NCBI GenBank assembly: GCA_944990035.1
Contig: CALYLX010000018.1
Coordinates: forward strand, 25,000 to 88,999
From: Clitopilus passeckerianus
Lineage: Eukaryota; Basidiomycota; Agaricomycetes; Agaricales; Entolomataceae
DNA length: 64,000 bases
Reading direction: 5' to 3'
This document shows, piece by piece, positions 1 to 9,326 of this stretch. Each line of letters opens with the position of its first letter. Positions within the stretch are counted from its first letter, which is position 1. The translations under genes were made by a program, and so were the position numbers. The notes beneath the pieces are model-generated. The model ran no database searches. It had not been told where the DNA came from and saw only the letters and a list, made by a program, of their open reading frames with translations.

Positions 1-2571
1 GGGTATCGAAGGAGCTAATGATTCCGCCCCTTTGACTGAAAAACCGTCACTCGTAGAATGGCCGATTTCCGAATCAGCCAGTGTCTCCTCTTCCATCAAA
101 CTATTGGAGTCCTCGGCCTCTTCTGCAGAAGGTTCGGGCGCTTGAGCCCAGGGCACGTCGGTGTCCACGAGGTGCGGCAGTTGCTCGAGGAATGGGAGGA
201 GCTCCGAGCCATAATGAAGGAGGTAGGTCTTGGATATGACAGATTTCACCAATGCTGAGAGAGCACCGGCAGTTCCGCGAACTGCGAAGTCATGTGGGTA
301 GTCTCGCAGCCACACCTCAAGAAGATGGCATATCCTATAAACGTGTGAGGACATTTTGAATGTTCCTGATCAGCCCGCTCACCTCATTTGAGCAAAACAT
401 GCAAACATTGGATCACCTGATGCATGGTCAAGCTGGCGCATCCGCTTCTGCATGGCAAGAAGCACGCTTCGGGGGGTTGCAAACCGGCGATATGTCAGTA
501 GAAAGTGGGAGACGAATGGTTGATCTTGAAATAGAAACACAGTTATTGGCACTAAACGGGCGATGGAAGCAAAAGGCATTACCATCACCACTGACAGCCA
601 AAAAGAGGAGCTTGTCCAGTAGTTCCTCCAAGTTAGCCCATTGACCTGCGCGTCTGTTGTGAAACGCCCAAAATCAGAAAACAAGTGTTGAAATGAATGA
701 ATCATAATAAGGCTTACGGGTCTTTCTCCGGTTTGCTTTCCGCAAGTTCCACCGAGGGGCCTTTGCTCTCAACTTGCTCTGAGGCCCGCGGTGACTCGTT
801 TTGACCACTGTGACGGCCGAGACTAGGTCTGCGTTGGTAGGACGCCGGTTCGTCTAAGGGCTGTGTAGAGGTTGCTGTGTGAGGGGTTGGTTCAGTGGGT
901 ACGGGCGATGGTGTTGCATCTGAGTTCACAGGTATAGTAGCAGGTGTAGGAGTAGCTGAGCGGGCTGCAGCCCAAGGAGGATAAGGTGCTGGCAAGGCGC
1001 CAGGGGATGCGGGATTCCTGTATTCGTTTACTCCTTCGTTGTTCTTGGTTCCTGTCAAGGAGTTCGATGACAAACAGATACGACACAATGTAGCGACATA
1101 CTCTTATCACGAGCCACGGCTTTCAAGACCCAATCGAATGTCCGGCGCATCTTTATCTTAGCTTGGTCGCTATTTTTGGATACCTCAACAAGGCCTACAT
1201 CGTATTTTGAGAGTATTTTGAGAGTCTTTTCAGGGTCAACGAGTTGCGCCAGGTCGGTTTTACAGGCAAGGACGATGAGAGGAAGCTTCATAGCATGGTA
1301 GCTCCCTGTAGGCAATGTGTCATGTGAGTCCTTCACGGTGCCAGAGACCGACGTACGAAGAAGACCATCAACGGGCTTGACGGAATTGTTGTCTGTTGAG
1401 TCATAGCAAACGACGACGCCATTTATCGGTGAAAGACTTTGAGGCCAGTCCATTATCGCAGGATCTAGTTCCTCTGGAGGCACGTCGATCTCGATGACAT
1501 GCAAAGAGTGGGCTGGTCCCGTAACCTGACGAATAACTCCTTTGCGACGAGAATCTAGACATGTAGGCATGAGCATTTATGCGGGGAAGCTCTGCAGACG
1601 CTCAAATTACACTTAGTTGACGTGCCTTGCATAGAAAGCACAGGGATAGATTCTGGGTCTTGAAGCTCGTGCCCTTTCAATCCTTTCTTTATTATGGTCG
1701 ATTTTCCGCAACCTGAGGTGCCCACTATCAGCAGTGTGACGACGGAACTTAACTCTGAAATCTACGGAAATATGTTTAGCAAGCATAATACCAAGCTACT
1801 ACTATCGCTCCTTACCTCAGTTTTCCGATTCGCGGGAAGGGCGGTCCCCATGCTTCCACTCCGATAGCGACCTGGAGGCAATGGTGGTGGCGCCGGACGG
1901 CCGAGGAGTGATTGAACGGACGAAAATGACTGTTGCCTGGGAAGGTTCTCGTTTGTGGTTGCTTCTGAGTCTGTGCTTTGCATGCTACCGATGCTCGACG
2001 TGGCACTGAGTGCTGGTGCTCGCGATGGTAGCGAAAGCTCGCCTCCTCGAACTGTAGGCCTCGTTTGATCTAGACCTTTGTTTGATGCATGACGGTAGCG
2101 ATCGGCGGTGCTGCTCAAGGGGTCCAGTCTCTCAACATCTGAGTCAATGCCATCTTCATCCACGTCCCCGACCGAGCTGAGACTGAAGCCTCGACTCCTT
2201 CCAGCAGAGAAAAGCACAGGTTCAAGCTTATTCCCAGTGGCTAAAGTCCTCCTTGATAGGGCGTCTACACGACGTGATGATACTGGCTTCAAGCCCGGTG
2301 GCCCGTCATCCAAAGTAACCCCATTCGCTTTTGTTTCATGCCTGGGTCGAGCAAAAGAGTCTACAGACATCGATTTCTTAAGGTTTGGGCCATTACGAGG
2401 GCTCGCAGGCTCGGCAGAAGATGACGGGTCCAGAGACGGTGTGAATGGCGAGTCTCGCGCTGTCGTGTATGATTCGGCGAATGAAAGAGCTGGCGAAGCA
2501 TGGCTCGAAGTTGTTATTCTGACTGAAGTTGTAGCATCGTCCGCTATGCTATCGCTGCCAGCAGGATCCAT
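1..2571 (-). CDS. RasGEF with N-terminal Ras-like GTPase domain (3' partial)
   Basis: Guanine-nucleotide exchange factor for a Ras-type GTPase; the C-terminal catalytic CDC25 domain lies outside the window. The first ATG is at 2571 (MDPAGSDS). About 250 Ser/Pro-rich disordered residues come first, then a Ras-like domain (about 1745-1120) with P-loop GTSGCGKS, a VVVCYDSTD strand and a CKTDL G4 motif. A Pro/Thr-rich linker (1088-714) follows, then a RasGEF N-terminal domain with FLLTYRRFATPRSVL (about 490) and WLRDYPHDFAVRG (about 310-275). Introns are near 1790-1740, 1611-1560, 1110-1050, 714-650 and 580-540. The G3 DxxGQ motif is absent: the matching strand reads HVIEIDVPPEE. Only 67 bp separate its start from the divergent SurE gene. 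The RasGEF call is firm; the exact orthologue (Cdc25/Bud5 type) cannot be decided without the C-terminus. Confidence 0.85.
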
Positions 2572-2638
2572 GAACGACTGATGAGGGGAACGAATAAGGT
2601 GATTTGATGAGTTCACCGCTCAATCAAGGACCACCATC
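2572..2638. promoter_or_regulatory. 67 bp divergent promoter region between RasGEF and SurE genes
   Basis: The two ATGs face away from each other with only 67 bp between. Both transcripts must initiate inside this gap or overlap. No TATA box is evident. Confidence 0.4.
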
Positions 2639-4004
2639 ATGACCATACCAGCAGTGCCACGGATTTTGCTCACTGTCAGTAAAGATTGGACGTCATATGT
2701 ATCCTCTTTTGACGCTGAGAACATTCTGCACAGAACGACGACGGACCACCAGATGCCCGTGAATCACCATACATTCTAGGTCTATATCGACACCTGAAAG
2801 AGGACCTAGGCGAGTTCACCTCGAGGGCTATCTAAATCATCTCCCGGACCAACCACATGATCACATTCTTAGGATGGGATGTTAAGGTTGTTCTTCCAAG
2901 CTCACAGAAATCATGGATTGGTTGGTCCTATATCTGCTTGACAGACGTTCAGTTTAATCTAATGAGTTCGTTAGGGAAGGCCTATCATATCAAGGAAACT
3001 GTGAAAGGTTCTTACTTCTACCCCAAGGAAGACGGGACGGGTGAAAGATCTGAGAGCAAACGTCCCTTCAAGGACGGTGAAATAGTCAGCTTCCGAGGTC
3101 CATTTTTGGAGCATTGCTGAATGCCTCTTCTCCCTATAGGCAGAATGGATTCTCCTTGATGCTGTGAGCACTAATGTACGACCCAGAATATTCACAAAAC
3201 TGATGCCAAATAGACTCCAGCGACGTGCTCGAATGTGGCATTACACAATTTGTATCCAGGACAGATCGACATGGTGGTACGTCTTTCTTCTCACTCGTAT
3301 TCACTTTATGCATACCCTTCCTTGAAGGTTTCTGGCCCTAATCTTGGGCGGAATTCTTCAGGTAGCTCGTCCGAACTAGCGTCGAGACTTGTGTTGACCC
3401 GCTACTAGCTGCATTTGCCCTCTCTTCCGGAACGATTGGCGCTGCCATGTCTGCAGCACTGTCCAGGATTCGTGGAGTGGCCGTATCGTATGGAACTGTG
3501 CTTCATCCAACTCCAACAGAGTTCTTTGAACCAGCTCATAAGCTTGCTGGCTCCATCGTCAAGCAACTATGGCACAACTGGGGAGAGGACGACTGCGGCC
3601 TTCGGAATAACGAAGTGGATCTATACAACGTCAATATACCCCTGATAGAGGGCCTGCTATCGACCGACGGGCTCAAGATTGTTACGACTACGATGTGGCG
3701 AAACTCTTATGGACGTCTGTTCAAAGCCATTCCGAAGAAGCCCTCTGAGGAGCTGCTGCAAGCAGCAGGGCCGGACGCGCCTGGTTCGACGAGGGCTACC
3801 GCGGCCAACACCTCCGAACCACTGCATTTTAGATTTGCGCCTGACATGGGCCATCTGATCAACCCTGATCCATCTTCAGTTCCCGTTGGAACAGATGGGT
3901 GGGCAGTCATGGAAGGACATGTTAGTGTGACCCCGCTTAGGGCAAGCTTTGGAGAGCCCTCACACTTGGCCTCCACGGAGCGTGCCTGGCAAATGAAGCT
4001 TTAG
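2639..4004 (+). CDS. SurE-like 5'/3'-nucleotidase (acid phosphatase)
   Basis: SurE-family metal-dependent phosphatase acting on nucleoside monophosphates. Splicing eight exons (2639-2674, 2734-2809, 2873-2920, 2975-3084, 3140-3163, 3214-3276, 3328-3361, 3409-4004) gives 328 residues, normal for a stand-alone fungal SurE protein. It starts MTIPAVPRILLTNDDGPPDA, whose NDDGPP is the metal-binding loop. Other family blocks are SWIGKAYHIKE, EWILLDATPATCSNVALHNL, VVSGPNLGRNSS and DLYNVNIPLIEGL. Intron 2 (2810-2872) uses a GC donor (TAG|GCGAGT); only this splice restores DLGWDVKVVLPSSQ. There is no tubulin-tyrosine-ligase-like domain as in yeast Pby1. No signal peptide is seen, so it is probably cytosolic. 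Its stop faces the GH16 gene tail to tail, 79 bp away. Confidence 0.9.
2810..2872 (+). other. GC-AG intron in the SurE gene
   Basis: The exon ends ...GACCTAG and the intron begins GCGAGT and ends TTCTTAG. The joined codons give D-L-G-W-D-V-K-V-V-L-P, the conserved SurE strand. No GT donor nearby keeps the frame. Confidence 0.8.
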
Positions 4005-4083
4005 GCAGTCCACTACATTGTTTCTGAATAGACCCCGTTTATTATCATGAAGTTTTATCATGAGTTCATCGAACTAGTACTAT

Positions 4084-5771
4084 CTACCAAAATGAACATA
4101 AATGTGTGGTGTATACCACGATCATAGATATAACTAAAATTCCGAGAAGATCTCTTGAGTGGATATTTATTATGGCTGCACTAGTGACATGGCCGTTGAA
4201 TGGTTGCTTTCGGTATACTTTTAACCAATTGATACTCCAGGAAGCATTCTGCGTAGGAAAGAATGTTTATTCAGCATGAGCTAACTTCGTTGGAAACAGG
4301 ATACACATACGACGAAGTTAGCCGGGTCCTGCAAATGAACATCGCAAGTCCCGGGGCACTGAGTTGTAGCGTAGGAATTCCCCGCCCAATCACCACAAAA
4401 TGTGATATCTGGCAGGAGGTGAGAAAATGTCAAAATCAAGTAGGGAGCTATACGGACCGAAGACGATCGAATGATTAGCAAAATACTTTTGGAGGTCACA
4501 ATTATTTGGGAGGAGGATAGCAGAAGCATTACCCCACTTCGAGGGATCGGGGCTGCCGTCGATAATGTCTTGGGGAATAGTTGGGCGGTAGAAAGAGTCT
4601 TTGTGGAGCTTTAGTGTGCCACAATGAATACATGGTGTGGATTACTCACAGACAAAGATGCCAGTTTCATCCCACTTCATAGCAAAGACGCCGCCTCCTT
4701 GAGAATCAAAGTATGGTCCGTAGGATGCTCGACTCCATTCGGTTACAGCACATCCAGAGTTGTCATTGACATTTCCGTCACATATCAGGTTGTCTTGGCC
4801 ATTCCGTTGCTGAAGCCGTTTGGTGGGTGCAGAGCTTTGCGAAGAAATTTGAAGAACGTACGACAATGGTACCCGTCTGGATGCCGTTCGGGGTAAATGT
4901 ACAACCCGCATAGGTATGATAGGCTACTTGGTTATGTTGATTATCATGAACGCCTTCTATAATATCGATTTCCCCATTCTGGATGAAAGAGTAGCAAGTC
5001 AGTATGAGTTTCATGCCTAAAAAAGCTCTCAGCAACGAACGTAAGGCCAAGTTCCAGAACCTAGCGTCCAGAACGCCGGCCATGTACCACAACCCCAGGG
5101 TGCTCTCTTCAGGTCGAGGATGAACAAGCCGCCATTGTATTGGGTGTAGCTTGATATCCGGACACTAGCAAGCAGAGTGAGCTTACGGACAACAGCCAAC
5201 GAGCAATACAAGACTGACCTATTCCTCTTGACTCCTTGAGCTAACCAGGTGGTATCGTCACCTTTCATCATGACAGTCCCGCTGTCTGTTACCCAAGTCA
5301 ATCCGTTGGAGAAGGCCGTATTCCTGTCGACATAGCTGAGGGTATGTTGGTTAGGTCCTTGGGCGAGAACTGCAGAAGCAAGGCTACTGACTTGACCTGC
5401 CCACTAGACACCGGGTCAAATTGAGGTTTAATTACTCGGTCGAAGGGCTACTTACTGGGTTGGGTCATCTCCAGTGTAGAAATCGAACCGGCTGTTCAAC
5501 CAAGCAAAGTAAGGAAATGCTTGACATGCCAAGTCGCCAAGTCTACTCACTCGAAGAAACCGGATCCCGAATACTCATCCAGGGGTAACCAGTAAAACGT
5601 TCCATTAGCGTCAGTCGTCTGATCCGCACGTGCATTCAGTTGGACGTCGGTGGGTGGTATCGTTATGCGTTTGTGGCTGGTCTTGGCCCAGTAATCCTTC
5701 GCAAAGTCGAGTCGCGACGCAGAGCAAATACCTGCCAAGGTAATTAGAAAACGTAAGGTCGTAAGCTTCAT
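4084..5771 (-). CDS. GH16 beta-glucanase, signal peptide and hydrophobic C-terminus
   Basis: Glycoside hydrolase family 16 (laminarinase-like endo-beta-1,3(4)-glucanase) acting on cell-wall or environmental beta-glucan. ATG at 5771 begins MKLTTLRFLITLAGICSA, a signal peptide; a GTG 9 bp upstream is not the start. The catalytic block GEIDIIEGVHDN (about 4985-4950) holds both glutamates of the ExDxxE motif. Other GH16 blocks are LDEYSGSGFFE, GTWPAFWTLGSGTWP, SRASYGPYFDSQGGGVFAMKWD and DITFCGDWAG. The last exon, after an intron at about 4312-4255, reads NASWSINWLKVYRKQ and ends in a hydrophobic stretch (LLGILVISMIVVY) before a stop at 4084-4086. That suggests a GPI signal or a membrane anchor. 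Many introns of 50-65 bp. It is a tandem paralogue of the next gene, whose 3' end lies 313 bp upstream. Confidence 0.9.
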
Positions 5772-6084
5772 GGCATGCACGAGGGAAAGAAAATTATCAT
5801 TCCCTGGTGTGGGCGTTGTATAAAAGTGGACCCTTGGCGTTGTGGAGATCGGTCTGCGCGGCTGTGGCTGTCACAAGCCTCGTGTCACTTACTCAGGTCA
5901 GGTTACAATGTTTATTTCAAGCCACCCCACTGTTTGAAGGCACAAAACAACGTGTTAACCACTCATTACACACAATAATAAAAAGGTCGTTCTGATCCTG
6001 CATGCAGAAGGAAGACTCCGAACACGGACCAGTGCGAAACGGGTCTCCTGAGGAATGGAAGCAATGCCGTTCGGACCTGCCGAA
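5772..6084. other. intergenic region between tandem GH16 genes
   Basis: This 313 bp stretch is the 5' region of the 4084-5771 gene and the 3' region of the 6085-7850 gene. A TATAAAAG string occurs near 5819, but it reads on the plus strand, opposite to both genes. I see no further gene. Confidence 0.5.
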
Positions 6085-7850
6085 TTAAGCTGCAAACTGG
6101 CAGACGATGGCCGTCATAGTCATGACAAGACCCAGCATAACCCACGCATCTCCCAAAGTGTTCAGTTTAGCGGAGATACCACTGCTATTCTTGACCTCTC
6201 CCAAAAACGCCTGCTTGCGATACACCTTCAGCCAATTAATGATCCAGGTTGCATTCTATAAAATGAGGGTCAATACAAGGCTGATTTGGACGTTGATAGC
6301 GAAACCACTCGCATCGAAATTAGATGGGTCCATCAAACGTTCTTCGCAGGTACCAGGGCATCCAGAAGTGGCATAGGAGTTTCCTGCCCAATCACCTGGC
6401 CGGAGATGTTGGAATCAGCACCACACAAGCACAGGATATTACATACCACAAAACGTGATGTCGAATATTATGGAATGGTTGGCAAAGTACTCTTCCATTG
6501 GACAATTGTCTGCGAGCAGAGTAGCGGATGGGATGTCCCAGTTCTTTGGATCTGGGCGCCCGTCTACAATATCCTTTGGGACTGTAGGTCGATAGAAGGA
6601 CCCTAGGAAGTATTGTGAACCTGCTGAAGGAAAATACGGCAACTCTTTGACTCACAAACAGAGATACCCTCCTCATCCCACTTCATCGCAAATACACCTC
6701 CGCCTTGACGGTCGAATTCTGGCCCGTAAGATGCTCGACTCCATTCTGTGATACCACATCCAGCGTTGTTGTTGATGAGGCCATTACACTCCAGGTGCTG
6801 GTGTCCGTCGGTCTTGATCAATCAGTGGTAAGGGCGAATATTTACACAGCTCAGCGAAGAGTGCTCACCGAAATGATTGTTCCCGAGAATTTAGCAGTCG
6901 GGGTAAGAACACACCCTACAAGTAGTGCGACTTAATAAGTATGGGAGCCTGTCTTTGGTTGCGCGGAGAACATACCTGGCTTGGTGTGCCATGCGACTTG
7001 GTTATGCTCATTGTCATGTACACCTTCAATTATGTCGATTTCTCCAACCTATAGGTATCCGGGTCAGCGGGCTTGGATTGAATGTGAATGCTTGGAGTTT
7101 TGCGCTCACGTTTGGCCAAACCCCATTTCCAAGTGTCCAGAACGCGGGCCATGTACCTGAAGATAGTGATTTGTTGAGCGGCCCAGAAGCTCCTGGAAGC
7201 ACAAAGCTTACCACATCCCCACGGCACTTTGTTGAGATCGAGAATGAAAAGGCCGGTTTGATATTGTGCATGGCTCGAAATGCGAACACTGGAAAGGTCG
7301 TAAGAGAGAGGATAAGGAATACACTAGTAAAATATTTACCTTTGTCTATAAGCTCCCCGGTCCAGCCAAGTTTCGTTATCCGCCTTCATTATGACGACGC
7401 CGTCGTCTCGCGTGTATACCAGTCTATTCTTGAACGCAGTATCTCTGTTAACATAACTGATTCAAGGACGTTCAGTTGATCTCTAGGCCGAGAACAATAC
7501 CAGGGCCGCTTACTTGACATGCCCATTTGTTGGGTCCTTTCCGGTAAAAAACTCCCATCGACTTTCCAAACGGTTTAGCAGAATGATACCGGGTGGACCG
7601 ATGGGCACACCTACTCGAAGAAACTGGAACCTGAATACTCGTCATGCGGTAACCAAAGGTAGGACGTCGCATTTGAGGCGGAGTCTGCACGACGATTGAG
7701 CTGGGTGTCCAACGGCTTCATTATACGGTTGACATCATAGACTGGTGCAGTTCTGTTAGAGCGCGTCCCAAAATCCAGCCGCGAGGCAAAGGAGGATCCT
7801 GTTTTCACACACAGGAGCAAGAGTAGGAGTTCTTTCGTTAAAGCTAGCAT
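6085..7850 (-). CDS. GH16 beta-glucanase, second tandem copy
   Basis: Paralogue of the neighbouring GH16 gene with the same order of motifs. ATG at 7850 gives MLALTKELLLLLLCVKTGSSF, a signal peptide, then LPHDEYSGSSFFE, DDGVVIMKAD and RISSHAQYQTGLFILDL. The catalytic block GEIDIIEGVHDNEHNQVAWH lies near 7040-6985. After it come SRASYGPEFDRQGGGVFAMKWD and FDITFCG. The last exon (after an intron ending near 6253) reads NATWIINWLKVYRKQ, then a Ser/Gly/Asn segment, then a hydrophobic tail (WVMLGLVMTMTAIVCQF) and TAA at 6085-6087. This is the layout of a GPI-anchored wall glucanase. Both catalytic glutamates are present and I see no frameshift, so the gene appears functional. Protein divergence between the copies is considerable, so the duplication is not recent. 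Confidence 0.9.
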
Positions 7851-8169
7851 GGAGGCTGAACGAGAGAACCAGATCTTGGCACATCGGGTAAGTTTTTATG
7901 TGGGATACTACCATCTTGGCAAGGGCACCAAAACTTTCGGAGAGCTTGGGCGTGCTGAAGCATTGCTTTTCTTGGCGGTATCGACTGACGCGAGTTACCG
8001 CGCAGCAAGTATTTGTTCAGCCTCGTTATTCTTATGTAAGAAGATCAATATTCTGGCATGAAATTGGAGGCATGCAAAACTCCTTTTAGCATGGTCATTT
8101 GGAGTGACATACAGAAAACATGGAAGAAAGGACATAGCACGAAGGAATCTACTACTGAAGGTACGTAGA
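7851..8169. other. intergenic region, no gene seen
   Basis: Upstream region of the GH16 gene and 3' region of the eL15 gene, both on the minus strand. Short open frames here lack family signatures. Confidence 0.5.
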
Positions 8170-9003
8170 TTAACGGTATCGGCGGAGGGAAAGAGTGTTG
8201 TGCTTCTTCCAGGTCGAACGAGCAGGTGTATGATTGTGACGGTGTCCCTTGCCCAAACCACGATTCTGAGATTGAGAGGATTAGCAATGGTCAAGGAATT
8301 ATTGGTCTTGCAGTGTACCTGCTTGCCGATGGCAGTAAGTCCGCGAGCCTCGCGCCTCTTGTGGACAGGGTTGACGATCCAGTTGATTCTGGCATCACGA
8401 CGAATCTACACATAAGATGTCAGTTTCGGAAGGGATCGAGTGTCCTAATGTGACTTACGGCCTTATGGCTGGGATCGACAAGGATAACCTCATAGTACTT
8501 GTAAACACCATCCTGGTTCACCCAGTATGAGTTTAGCACACGGAGGTTTCCACATCGCCTTCCAACACGCTCCTCAGCAGTACTCCTCAAGCCCCTCTGG
8601 AACTTGAGTTGGTTGACACCATGGCGGACGGGTTTACCATAGGTAGCACCTGAATAGATTGATGCAAAATTTTAGCGGTCGTGCAATTGCATCTTCCGGC
8701 CCATTACACACCCTTGTGAGCGTGCTTTTTGCGGTTTCCACGGCGAACACGAACGCGATAGATAACGTAGCCCTGCTTGGCCTTGTAACCGAGGCGGCGA
8801 GCCTTGTCGGGGCGGGAAGGGCGAGAGGCACGGTGAATAACATTGAGTTGACGGTACTCCCAGCACCTGGTTCAATACCATTTCCTTCAGCTAGACATCC
8901 TTTGGGCAAATCCAGAACAGACGCACCTCACGCGGAAGAGGAAACGGAGCACATCAGACTGCTTCTTCTTGTAGAGTTCGCCGATATATTTGTAGGCACC
9001 CAT
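8170..9003 (-). CDS. RPL15: 60S ribosomal protein eL15
   Basis: Structural protein of the large cytosolic ribosomal subunit, needed for early 60S assembly. ATG at 9003 gives [20 protein letters not shown]. After introns near 8925-8870 and 8700-8650 the frame reads [31 protein letters not shown] and [20 protein letters not shown], and after a third intron near 8455-8405 [19 protein letters not shown]. It ends [15 protein letters not shown] and TAA at 8170-8172. About 204 residues, the usual eL15 length. A further intron lies in the leader (9008-9069), 4 nt upstream of the ATG. It is divergent to DRS1 across 323 bp. Only the minus strand fits; the plus-strand frames over it are shadows. Confidence 0.97.
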
Positions 9004-9326
9004 CGTGCTAGACAGCGAAGAGAGTCGTAAGGGCGACAACCAGCATGATCAAGGGCGATGGTGGCATACCTTCAGATTTTTGGGATGTGGCGACCGGCGT
9101 TGACGATACCTACTATCAGCTTTCCCTTTGGCCTTACTGGGACAAGAATCGGTGGCTTGAGAATGGACTGTGCAGTTCTGACGGCAATCCCCGTTACCTT
9201 GCTGACAAAGCTGAGCTCTACGGAGAAAGATTTCGATCATTGATCACTGTTACATTTTGTGACATTTCCTAATTTGTGGCACTCACCAAAATTCACCTCT
9301 GAACCTCAGGCACTTTGAAGGCCAAA
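9004..9326. promoter_or_regulatory. divergent promoter of eL15 and DRS1, with an eL15 leader intron
   Basis: 323 bp separate the ATGs of two ribosome-related genes, so co-regulation is plausible. On the minus strand 9069-9008 reads GTATGCCACC...GCTGTCTAG, a good 62 bp intron in the eL15 5' UTR, four bases before the ATG. No TATA box is evident. Confidence 0.55.

Noticed and set aside
2108..2581. 157-codon plus-strand open frame
   Set aside because: Antisense shadow of the Ser/Pro-rich first exon of the RasGEF gene, whose spliced frame carries clear domains.
8659..9030. 123-codon plus-strand open frame
   Set aside because: Antisense to eL15, an unmistakable ribosomal protein on the minus strand.
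9045..9272. 75-codon plus-strand frame upstream of DRS1
   Set aside because: It overlaps the eL15 leader intron and shared promoter and shows no family similarity.
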